Origin: Actinomycetes bacterium
GTDB lineage: Bacteria > Actinomycetota > Actinomycetes > Mycobacteriales > Mycobacteriaceae
Length of the DNA: 45,686 bases
Assembly: GCA_023461275.1 (NCBI GenBank)
Contig: JAEYMI010000085.1
Span: forward strand, 1-45,686
Direction: 5' to 3'
The notes beneath the pieces are model-generated. The model was given only the letters and a program-made list of their open reading frames with translations, did not search any database and was not told where the DNA came from. How positions within the stretch are numbered: position 1 is the stretch's first letter; each line of letters starts with the position of its first letter. Made by a program: the position numbers and the translations under genes. Positions 31,804 through 38,789 of the stretch are shown here, piece by piece.

Positions 31804-32854
31804 CGGGAAGTCCCTTCGTGTAGATGCCATTCTGGAAGGTGCTCAGCGGCGGCGCCGACGGGATCTGCTGTTGCTGGGCAAGGAATTCCGCTGCGCTGTG
31901 CAGGTTGTCGGCGATGTTGCCGGGCTTTCCGTCGGTGCCCAGCCACGTCGGCGAGGTCACCTCGTCGACGGTCAGGTAGATGCCCTGCTTGAGCTGGTTG
32001 GTGGCATCCTCGGGCGTCGTGTTCAGCTGTGCGGCAATCGCTTTGGCAGCCGATGCCGGGTCGTCGTGAATCTGCTTGAGTGCCCGGGCCTGAGCTTGAC
32101 GCCACTTGTCGACGACGTCGGGGTGTTCCTGCGCGAACTGGGTGGAGACGACACCGAGGTCGAGGGTTGGCTTGCCCCAGGCGGCCACCTCGCGGCTGGT
32201 GACGATCGTCTTGCCGGTCTTGCGGAGCTCGTCGAGCGTCGGCAGCCAGGTGTAGACGGCGTCGACGTCGCCGCGCTGCCATGCAGCCAGCGATGCCTGC
32301 GGCTGTAGGTCGATCAGGTTCACCTCGGCGGGATTGATGCCGGCGTGATTGATCGCGGCCAACAGGCTGTAGTGCGACGTGGACGCGAACGGGGTGGCGA
32401 CCCGCTTGCCCTTCAGGTCGGCGATGGTGTTGATGCCGGTTCCGTTGCGCGCCACCAACGCCTCGTTGTCACCGGCGACGTCGAGCACGAAGGCCACCTG
32501 GTACGGGATGTTCAGCGGCGCAGAGAGTCCGCGGGCCACCGGGCTGGAACCGATGGCGCCGAAGTCGATCTGCTTGGCGACGAAGGCGGTGTTGATGTCG
32601 GCGCCGGAGTCGAACTTGGTCCACTTGACGTTGTAGTCCGGCAGCGAGTCCTCGAGCCAGTGGTTGTTCTTGACGATCAGGTCACCGCTTGGGAAGGACT
32701 GGTAGGCAAGGCGAATCGTCGGCTTGTCGGAGTCGCCGCCGGACTTGTCCACCGAGCAACCGGTGAGCGCGAGCGCCGCCACGGCCAGCAGGGCGCCCGC
32801 CACCACTCCTACACCGCGCCAGCGTCGGCGGATGCTCTTATCTGCGTATCCCAT
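31781..32854 (-). CDS. ssuA: Sulfonate ABC transporter substrate-binding lipoprotein
   Basis: 357-residue lipoprotein of the TauA/SsuA family (periplasmic-type fold). The lipobox LALTGC gives lipidated Cys33. The mature part has the family features DKPTIRLAYQSFPSGDLIVK, FGAIGSSPVARGL and KGKRVATPFASTSHY. It binds an aliphatic sulfonate such as taurine outside the membrane and passes it to the permease. TauA-like residues are suggested but the ligand cannot be fixed. It lies 6 bp after ssuC; the ribosome site (GGAAAGG) is distant, so translation is probably coupled. Confidence 0.9.
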   Translation of the reverse strand: MGYADKSIRRRWRGVGVVAGALLAVAALALTGCSVDKSGGDSDKPTIRLAYQSFPSGDLIVKNNHWLEDSLPDYNVKWTKFDSGADINTAFVAKQIDFGAIGSSPVARGLSAPLNIPYQVAFVLDVAGDNEALVARNGTGINTIADLKGKRVATPFASTSHYSLLAAINHAGINPAEVNLIDLQPQASLAAWQRGDVDAVYTWLPTLDELRKTGKTIVTSREVAAWGKPTLDLGVVSTQFAQEHPDVVDKWRQAQARALKQIHDDPASAAKAIAAQLNTTPEDATNQLKQGIYLTVDEVTSPTWLGTDGKPGNIADNLHSAAEFLAQQQQIPSAPPLSTFQNGIYTKGLPGVFSTTG

Positions 32855-32860
32855 TGTCGT

Positions 32861-33730
32861 TCAGGCCTTTCCACGCCACGGCACCACACGGTGCTCGATG
32901 ATTCTCAAAAACGCGTCGATGATGAGTCCGGACAAGCCGATGAGGGCGATGCCGACCAGCACGACGGGAGTGTTGTTGTAGTTGCTGGCATCTTTGACGA
33001 CGCCACCGATGCCGGGAATGCCGTTGAAGAGCTCGGCCGCGACCACCGACGAATAGGCGATGCCGACCGAAAGCCTGATGCCCGTGAATGTTTCGGGTAG
33101 CGCGGCCGGGATCACGACGTCGGAGATCACCTCACGCCTGCTTGCTCCCAGCGCGCGAGCAGCCTCGATCAGCGAGACCGGGGTGGCGCTGACGGCCGTG
33201 GTGGTCGCCACCGCTGCCGGGGGAAGAGCGGCCAACGCGAGAAGCGTGATCTTCGGCGCCTCGTCGATTCCCAGCCAGATGACCAGGAGGAAGAAGTACG
33301 CCAGCGGAGGCAGTGCGCGCAGGAACGTCAGCCACGGCTCGAGAAGTCGACGGACCCACGGGATCGACCCCATGATCAGCCCGAGGACCACACCCGCGGC
33401 GACGCCGATCACAACACCGACGAAGACACGACGCAGCGTCATGTAGAGGTGTTCCCACCAGTAATAACCGGCATATCCGACGACGCCGTTGTGCGTCGTC
33501 GACATTTCGATGAAGGCGTGCCATACGGTGCCGAGACGCGGCACGAAGGTCTCGCTCCAGACGCCGCTGACGGCGACGGCTTGGTAGACAGCGAGGAACA
33601 GAACCACGGAGAGCACGGGCAGACCGAATTGCAGTGCAACAGAACGAAGCCTGCTGCCGGTCGAGGTCTTCTCGACCCCTGGTTGCCCGCCCTGCTGCTC
33701 TTCGGGCGAGATGTCGACGAACAAAGTCAC
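32861..33730 (-). CDS. ssuC: Sulfonate ABC transporter permease
   Basis: 289-residue membrane permease of the SsuC/TauC group, about six segments. The cytoplasmic EAA loop that contacts the ATPase is clear: EAARALGASRREVISDVVIP. GTG start at 33730 with poor ribosome site; an 11-residue short frame ends 3 bp before it, so translation may be coupled. First gene of the operon ssuC-ssuA-ssuB, preceded by the 17-bp motif. Together with TauD and the TauE-type protein it makes a complete sulfonate uptake and cleavage unit. Confidence 0.9.
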   Translation of the reverse strand: MTLFVDISPEEQQGGQPGVEKTSTGSRLRSVALQFGLPVLSVVLFLAVYQAVAVSGVWSETFVPRLGTVWHAFIEMSTTHNGVVGYAGYYWWEHLYMTLRRVFVGVVIGVAAGVVLGLIMGSIPWVRRLLEPWLTFLRALPPLAYFFLLVIWLGIDEAPKITLLALAALPPAAVATTTAVSATPVSLIEAARALGASRREVISDVVIPAALPETFTGIRLSVGIAYSSVVAAELFNGIPGIGGVVKDASNYNNTPVVLVGIALIGLSGLIIDAFLRIIEHRVVPWRGKA

Positions 33731-33733
33731 CGG

Positions 33734-33769
33734 CTATGTGTACCGGTCCGGACAGCGCGCGACCATCAT
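33734..33769 (-). CDS. Possible 11-residue leader peptide before ssuC
   Basis: Frame MMVARCPDRYT with a stop three bases before the ssuC GTG. A GAGG lies 3-7 bases before the two ATGs, inside the 17-bp motif. It holds one cysteine codon. A similar cysteine-containing short frame lies at the other copy of the motif. It may be a sulfur-sensing leader, or chance. Confidence 0.3.
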   Translation of the reverse strand: MMVARCPDRYT

Positions 33770-33772
33770 TTT

Positions 33773-33789
33773 CCTCAGCGCGAGAAAAA
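33773..33789 (-). repeat. 17-bp motif, copy 2
   Basis: CCTCAGCGCGAGAAAAA, 16 of 17 bases as in the copy at 30887-30903. On the minus strand it lies 43 bp before ssuC. It is partly symmetrical (CTC-N5-GAG flanked by T- and A-runs). Likely binding site or promoter element for the sulfonate operon. Confidence 0.5.
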
Positions 33790-33892
33790 AGCACGCCGAA
33801 GTGGCGTCGGGGTCGCCGCTTCGTTAGGGACGTCGACGATTATGTGCGCCAAGCGTACGTTCGCGCAAGGGATCTCGACTCGACGACGGGTA

Positions 33893-34636
33893 TCAGCTGA
33901 ACGCCAACCACACAGCAAGACCGAGCCCGCCGAGTCCCACCGCGATACGCAGGGGCCCGGCGGGCAGTCGTTTGACCACAGGTGGACCGCACCAACCGCC
34001 GATCAAGCAACCGATCGCCATCGCGATCGCCGCGGGCCAGTGAACCGGGCCCCAGATGATGAAGCCTACGGCCGCAACAAGATTGGCGACACCCAGAAAC
34101 AGAGACTTCAACAGCGTTGCGCGCCAGAGCGGTTCGCTCGTCACGACGAGAGTCAGTGCGAGGAGCACGATGCCCGCGCCCGCACCGAAGTAGCCGCCGT
34201 AGATGGAGATCATGCCGAGTCCGACGACGAAGAGCCACGGACGGTCGGCATGACGTGAGGCGAGTCGTCGAAGCTGTGGTTGAACGAGCAGAGCGATCGC
34301 CGCAAAACCGACGAGGTACGGGACGATCACCTTGAAGCTGTCGGGGGGCGTGATCAAGAGAATGATCGCGCCGATCGTGCCGCCGATCAGCGACGCGACC
34401 ACGCCGGCGTACAGCGGCCGACGATCACCCGCGAGCAGTACTTTGCCGGACTGGCCGAGACTCCCCGCCCCCACCGCGACGAGCGACACCGTGTTGGTGA
34501 CGTTCGCCGCGATCGGGCTGAGTCCCACTGCCAGAAGGGCGGGATAGCTGACCACCGACGCCAAGCCGGTGACGTATCCGATCAGCCCAGCGCCGAACCC
34601 CGCGACGAACAGCAGCACGAGGTCGAGCACGCTCAT
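33893..34636 (-). CDS. TauE/SafE-family sulfite exporter
   Basis: 247-residue membrane protein of the TauE/SafE (UPF0721) family with about eight segments. The two family repeats are visible: GFGAGLIGYVTGLASVVSYPALLAVGLSP and, in the second half, GGYFGAGAGIVLLALTLV. Characterised members export sulfite or sulfoacetate, which fits beside a sulfonate-cleaving dioxygenase that releases toxic sulfite. It stands 162 bp upstream of ssuC on the same strand and downstream of purH, with tandem repeats in its upstream region. An in-frame stop (TGA) two codons before the ATG fixes the start. Confidence 0.85.
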   Translation of the reverse strand: MSVLDLVLLFVAGFGAGLIGYVTGLASVVSYPALLAVGLSPIAANVTNTVSLVAVGAGSLGQSGKVLLAGDRRPLYAGVVASLIGGTIGAIILLITPPDSFKVIVPYLVGFAAIALLVQPQLRRLASRHADRPWLFVVGLGMISIYGGYFGAGAGIVLLALTLVVTSEPLWRATLLKSLFLGVANLVAAVGFIIWGPVHWPAAIAMAIGCLIGGWCGPPVVKRLPAGPLRIAVGLGGLGLAVWLAFS

Positions 34637-34662
34637 CGGTCACGCCCGCTCGACCCGACGGA

Positions 34663-34746
34663 GCGCCCAGTCGGCGGTAGGCAGCGCCCAGTCGGCAGTA
34701 CGCGACGCCCAGTCGGCTCGACGGAGCGCACAGTCGACGAGATCAG
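34663..34746. repeat. Four tandem 21-bp repeats between purH and the TauE-type gene
   Basis: Copies start at 34663, 34684, 34705 and 34726, each close to GCGCCCAGTCGGCRGTA. The period is exactly 21 bp, two helical turns. They fill the spacer between the purH stop and the exporter start. They may be a repeated binding site or a slipped-strand array. A plus-strand frame through them (RSAQSAV-like heptads) has no other sign of being a gene. Confidence 0.75.
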
Positions 34747-34747
34747 G

Positions 34748-36328
34748 TCAGTGCGCGAAATGCCGTGCACCGGTGAGGTACAGGGTGATGCCGGCCTCGG
34801 CGGCGGCCTCGATGACCTCTTTGTCGCGGATCGACCCGCCCGGCTGCACGACGGCCGATACCCCACCGTTGATCAGCACCTGCAGCCCGTCGGGGAACGG
34901 GAAGAAGGCGTCCGACGCTCCGACGCTGCCACTGGCCCGCTCGCCTGCGCGGGTGACGGCGAGGTGCGCCGAGTCGACCCGGTTGACCTGCCCCATGCCG
35001 ACGCCTACAGAGGCGCCGTCCTTGGCGAGCAGGATGGCATTCGACTTCACCGAGCGGCATGCGCGCCAGGCGAATTCGAGGTCGGCGAGGGTGTCGGGGT
35101 CGGCGGGAGGTCCTGCGACGAGTGTCCAGTTCTCCGGGTTGTCGCCCTCGGCGTCGAGGATGTCGCGATCCTGCATGAGCAGGCCACCGGACACCGGACG
35201 GAATTCGAGTCCTGCGCGCACCGGCGGGACGGCTCGCAGGATGCGGATGTTCTTCTTGCGCTGCAACACCGAGAGCGCGCCGTCGGCGAAGCCCGGAGCG
35301 ATGATCACCTCGGTGAAGATCTCGGCGACCTGCTCGGCCATCTCGACGGTGATCTCACGGTTGGCCGCGAACACGCCGCCGTATGCACTGACGGGGTCGC
35401 ACGCGTGGGCGAGACGGTGTGCCTCGCCGATCGTCTCACCGATCGCGATGCCACAGGGGTTGGCGTGCTTGATGATTGCGACGGCGGGTGCGTCAAAGTC
35501 ATGGGCGCTGCGCCACGCGGCGTCGGAGTCGGTGTAGTTGTTGTAGCTCATCTCCTTGCCGTGCAACTGTTCTGCCGACGCGAGGCCCTCGGGAGCAGCA
35601 GTCGACAGGTAGAGCGCCGCGGCCTGGTGGGGATTCTCGCCGTAGCGCAGCACAGCGGAACGCTCCCAGGTGAATCCGGACCATTCGGGGAACGTCGAAC
35701 CGTCCGCTGCCGGCGCCACTTCCTTCGACATCCAGGAGGCGACGGCGACGTCGTAGTCAGCGGTGTGCCGAAATGCCTTGGCGGCCAACTCGCGTCGCTG
35801 TGCGAGCGTGAATCCGCCCTCGGCGACGGCGGCGGAGACCTGCTCGTAGTCCATCGGGTCGACGACGACGGCAACGGTGGGATGGTTCTTGGCCGCGCCG
35901 CGCACCATCGACGGTCCGCCGATGTCGATCTGCTCGATGCACTCGTCGGGCGTGGCACCCGACGCGACGGTCTCGGTGAACGGGTACAGGTTGACCACGA
36001 CGAGATCGAAAGGTGCGACACCCAATTCCTCGAGCTGCGCGACGTGCGATTCCTTGCGACTATCGGCGAGGATGCCCGCGTGCACCTTGGGATGGAGTGT
36101 CTTGACTCGTCCGTCGAGGCATTCCGGGAATCCCGTAACCTCCGACACCTCGGTCACCGGAATACCTGCTGCCGCAATGGTTTTCGCAGTCGACCCGGTC
36201 GAGACCAGTTCGACGCCCGCCTCGTGCAACGACGACGCGAGATCGGCGAGGTCGGTCTTGTCGTACACACTGACCAACGCGCGCTTGATGGGGCGTCGAC
36301 CTGTGTCTGCGGGGGTGGCTGCGTTCAC
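34748..36328 (-). CDS. purH: Bifunctional AICAR transformylase/IMP cyclohydrolase PurH
   Basis: 526-residue enzyme for the last two steps of IMP synthesis: formyl transfer from 10-formyl-THF to AICAR and ring closure. The N-terminal methylglyoxal-synthase-like cyclohydrolase domain (about 12-160) has RALVSVYDKTDL and GRVKTLHPKVHAGILA; the AICAR transformylase domain follows with the Lys-His catalytic motif IIKHANPCGIA. The C-terminus is LYLTGARHFAH. GTG 36328 overlaps the purN stop (GTGA). The long open frame upstream to 36808 is a shadow of purN. It corresponds to M. tuberculosis Rv0957. Confidence 0.96.
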   Translation of the reverse strand: MNAATPADTGRRPIKRALVSVYDKTDLADLASSLHEAGVELVSTGSTAKTIAAAGIPVTEVSEVTGFPECLDGRVKTLHPKVHAGILADSRKESHVAQLEELGVAPFDLVVVNLYPFTETVASGATPDECIEQIDIGGPSMVRGAAKNHPTVAVVVDPMDYEQVSAAVAEGGFTLAQRRELAAKAFRHTADYDVAVASWMSKEVAPAADGSTFPEWSGFTWERSAVLRYGENPHQAAALYLSTAAPEGLASAEQLHGKEMSYNNYTDSDAAWRSAHDFDAPAVAIIKHANPCGIAIGETIGEAHRLAHACDPVSAYGGVFAANREITVEMAEQVAEIFTEVIIAPGFADGALSVLQRKKNIRILRAVPPVRAGLEFRPVSGGLLMQDRDILDAEGDNPENWTLVAGPPADPDTLADLEFAWRACRSVKSNAILLAKDGASVGVGMGQVNRVDSAHLAVTRAGERASGSVGASDAFFPFPDGLQVLINGGVSAVVQPGGSIRDKEVIEAAAEAGITLYLTGARHFAH

Positions 36329-36963
36329 GGAATCCGGGCCTTTCGTCCGTCGATGACAACTCCTCGGGTGACGAGTTTCGCCACAACGTCGGCGAGCAGG
36401 AATCGCTCGACCGACTTGATGCGTTCGTGCAGGGTCTCCTCGGTGTCGCTCGGTGAGATCATCACCGGCGCCTGCGCGAGGATCGGTCCGGTATCGACAC
36501 CGTCGTCGACGAGGTGGATCGTCGCGCCGGTCACCTTGACGCCGTGCGCGAGAGCGTCGGCGACGCCGTGCGCGCCGGGAAACGACGGCAACAACGCCGG
36601 GTGAGAGTTGACGATGCGGCCACCGAATCGCGACAGGAACGCCGGGCCGAGGATCTTCATGAAACCTGCGGTCACCACCCACGCGGGCGCGACTGCTGCC
36701 ACCTGCTCGGCCAGCGCTTCGTCCCAGCGGGCACGGTCGGCGTGGTCGGAGATACGACACACGATGACGGGGATCTCGTGGCGTTGCGCGATCGACGCTG
36801 CGCGGCAATCACGGTCGACGACGACTGCCGTCACCTCGAAGGCGGCATCCGGGCCGTCGGCGCGGTCGATGAGTGACTCGAGCAGTGTTCCCGTACCCGA
36901 CGCCATCACGACGATCGGGACGCGTACCGGGCTACCGGCAGCGTCTACGGGGGTTCTGTTCAC
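36325..36963 (-). CDS. purN: Phosphoribosylglycinamide formyltransferase PurN
   Basis: 212-residue GART that formylates GAR in purine synthesis. Phosphate-binding motif near the N-terminus (ASGTGTLLESLI), the catalytic Asn-His-Asp set (Asn and His in NSHPALLPSFPGAHG; Asp in GVDTGPILAQ) is intact. GTG 36963 overlaps the DUF6350 stop codon (GTGA), and a TAGGCT box lies 8-13 bases upstream, so both coupling and a leaderless transcript are possible. Followed by purH in the same operon. Confidence 0.95.
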   Translation of the reverse strand: MNRTPVDAAGSPVRVPIVVMASGTGTLLESLIDRADGPDAAFEVTAVVVDRDCRAASIAQRHEIPVIVCRISDHADRARWDEALAEQVAAVAPAWVVTAGFMKILGPAFLSRFGGRIVNSHPALLPSFPGAHGVADALAHGVKVTGATIHLVDDGVDTGPILAQAPVMISPSDTEETLHERIKSVERFLLADVVAKLVTRGVVIDGRKARIP

Positions 36964-38624
36964 ATCTGCGAGCCTAGTGGATCGCTGTTCGCGCCCCGTG
37001 AGCGAGTCGCTGCGTCCGCGGTGCTGACGGAGTCGACGCCGCTTCCGTCATCGTCAAATCCGGTGGCGTTGTCGAGCACCGTGGCGTCGTCGAGCCCGGT
37101 GGCGTCGTCGAACACCGTGGCGCTGTCATCTGCGCCACCTTCGGACTCGGCACTCTCGTCGTCGGTGACGTCAACGTCGCTGTCCTCATACTCCGAAGCG
37201 TCGTCGGCGTCCGCGCCGCCGCCGGCGTCGTCGTTCTCGTCCCAGGAGTCGTTCTCATCCCACGAGTCGTTCTCATCCCACGAGTCGTTCTCATCCCAGG
37301 CGTCGTTGTCGTCCCACGAGCCGTCTTCGTCCCGGGAGTCGACGACGTAGTCGTCGTCGTATCCGGAGTCATTGAGCCAGGTGTCGAGATCGTCGGAATC
37401 CTCACCGCCGGACTCGATCTGCAGCCTGGCGCGCCGAGTCGATGGCAGGCAGCCGTAAATGAGCGCGACGATCAGGCCGACGACGACAACCCAACCGAGC
37501 GTGAACACTCCCGCGGCCGCGACATTGACGCCCGTCGCGCCGATCTCGCCGAGTTCTCCGCCCGCCGGCCAGGCAAGCAGCACGATGATCGACGCCGCGA
37601 CCGCTCCGGCCACGCCGACAGCGCGGACGTGTGCGATCGGGTCGAGCGATCGGCATCGCCAACCGACGTAGCCTGCGACGGCAGCGGGCACAACGAATCC
37701 GACGACGCCGAGCGTGCCGTAATCGGCGTCGGGGAGCGCTGCGAGCAGTGGCACGGGCGGCAGCGGGCCGCTGCGCACCGACAGCAGGTCCACCGACATC
37801 GCCCCGACGTGGACGTCGGCGCCCACGAGAACTGCCGTCGCGCCCACGATCACGTTGGGAAGGTAAAGGATCGACAGCACTGTCAGCCCCAGGTAACCGT
37901 CGAAGCGGTAGCCGCCGCTGAGGAACTGCCCGACGTCGGAGAAGCTCAGTAGGAGTCGCACCAGAACGAGCACCGACCCGGCCGCGAGGAGCGCAACCGC
38001 GGCAAGCAGACCGAAGCGAAACCCTCGACGGTCTGCGGGGGTCACCGAGGTCAGTGCTGCGAGGTCGCGACGTCGTCTCCAGACCACACCTGCGGCTGTC
38101 GCCAGCCCGTGCAGTGCGATCGTGCAGCCGAAGGCCAACAAGGCATTTGGCGCAGCAACGGGCATATCCGACGATCCGTCCATGAGCACGGCCAATGCCA
38201 TCGCTGTGATCACGAGTGGTCCGCCGATAGCAGCCGCCGCGATCGCCGCGAGTTCTGACGGAGACCGTCCGACGCGGCTCGCCGACGATGCGAATCCGGC
38301 GGTTCCCGCTGCGACGAGCAGGGTCGGAAGCATCGGAAGTACGCCGAGCGTGACGCCGTTCATCGTCAGCGGCACCTGGTGGATCGCCAGCCAGCAGGCC
38401 GAGATCACGTTCGCGATGCCCGACATATCTCCGCCGGACATGAGCAGCACTGCCAGCACACAGACCACGAGGACCATCAGCGTGATGACCGGAACCCCGA
38501 ACGCGACGAGGATCAACTCGCGCGCGCTGCCCTCGGTGCCGAGACGCTGGGCACGGGTCGCCCGCCGCACCTGACGCAGACGCGCGGAAAGATTCTCTCT
38601 GGGCACAGACCTGATCGACGACAT
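36960..38624 (-). CDS. DUF6350 membrane protein with acidic repeat tail
   Basis: 554-residue membrane protein matching M. tuberculosis Rv0955 by position (before purN). About ten hydrophobic segments (residues about 30-400) follow a basic N-terminus (RLRQVRRATRAQRL). The C-terminal 150 residues are extremely acidic, including six WDEND-type units and a string of DDAT repeats. Function is unknown; the family has been linked to cell division on context. The ATG at 38624 has no visible ribosome site, and no other start is in frame nearby. Stop overlaps the purN GTG. Confidence 0.8.
   Translation of the reverse strand: MSSIRSVPRENLSARLRQVRRATRAQRLGTEGSARELILVAFGVPVITLMVLVVCVLAVLLMSGGDMSGIANVISACWLAIHQVPLTMNGVTLGVLPMLPTLLVAAGTAGFASSASRVGRSPSELAAIAAAAIGGPLVITAMALAVLMDGSSDMPVAAPNALLAFGCTIALHGLATAAGVVWRRRRDLAALTSVTPADRRGFRFGLLAAVALLAAGSVLVLVRLLLSFSDVGQFLSGGYRFDGYLGLTVLSILYLPNVIVGATAVLVGADVHVGAMSVDLLSVRSGPLPPVPLLAALPDADYGTLGVVGFVVPAAVAGYVGWRCRSLDPIAHVRAVGVAGAVAASIIVLLAWPAGGELGEIGATGVNVAAAGVFTLGWVVVVGLIVALIYGCLPSTRRARLQIESGGEDSDDLDTWLNDSGYDDDYVVDSRDEDGSWDDNDAWDENDSWDENDSWDENDSWDENDDAGGGADADDASEYEDSDVDVTDDESAESEGGADDSATVFDDATGLDDATVLDNATGFDDDGSGVDSVSTADAATRSRGANSDPLGSQM
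36971..36976 (-). promoter_or_regulatory. -10 box for a leaderless purN transcript
   Basis: TAGGCT (minus strand) is seven bases before the purN GTG, inside the last codons of the DUF6350 gene. The same hexamer at nearly the same distance precedes the genes starting at 21172 and 23663. It suggests separate purNH transcription. Confidence 0.5.
37230..37337 (-). repeat. Six 18-bp tandem units encoding an acidic WDENDS repeat
   Basis: Six 18-bp units (37230, 37248, 37266, 37284, 37302, 37320) each encode six residues of the form SWDEND. Units 2-4 are almost identical, so the array may vary in length between strains by slippage without changing frame. Confidence 0.85.
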
Positions 38625-38690
38625 CGTTACGAGCGTGACACGAGTGACTGCAGTTGAGTCGGAGACGCGCCGAGAGACGACGCTCACGGC

Positions 38691-38732
38691 ATACGCGCAG
38701 GGCCCCGCAACGTGGCGGGGCCCTGCGCGTAT
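38691..38732 (-). terminator. Strong hairpin after the DUF5336 gene
   Basis: A perfect 18-bp stem (38691-38708 with 38715-38732) with a 6-base loop lies 58 bp past the DUF5336 stop codon. There is no U-run on the minus strand (GCCGTGAG), but very stable stems of this kind often terminate transcription in actinobacteria. Confidence 0.7.
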
Positions 38733-38789
38733 CGAATTATCTGGGTAGCTCCCCCGGGGATTCACTGCCCAGGGGCGTCGGCCGCGTCG

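Noticed and set aside
34569..35537. Plus-strand frame with RSAQSAV heptads through the 21-bp repeats
   Set aside because: The heptads simply follow from a 21-bp DNA repeat being divisible by three, and the rest is antisense to purH.
34280..36604. 774-codon plus-strand open frame
   Set aside because: It runs antisense across the exporter, purH and purN. Its composition (Asp/Arg/Gly/His) is typical of the reverse frame of GC-rich genes, and no domain is visible.
36329..36808. N-terminal extension of PurH
   Set aside because: The segment is purN in another frame; GTG 36328 gives the normal PurH length and overlaps the purN stop.
37230..37337. Short tandem repeat as a CRISPR array
   Set aside because: Units are contiguous, 18 bp and in frame within a protein gene; there are no spacers.
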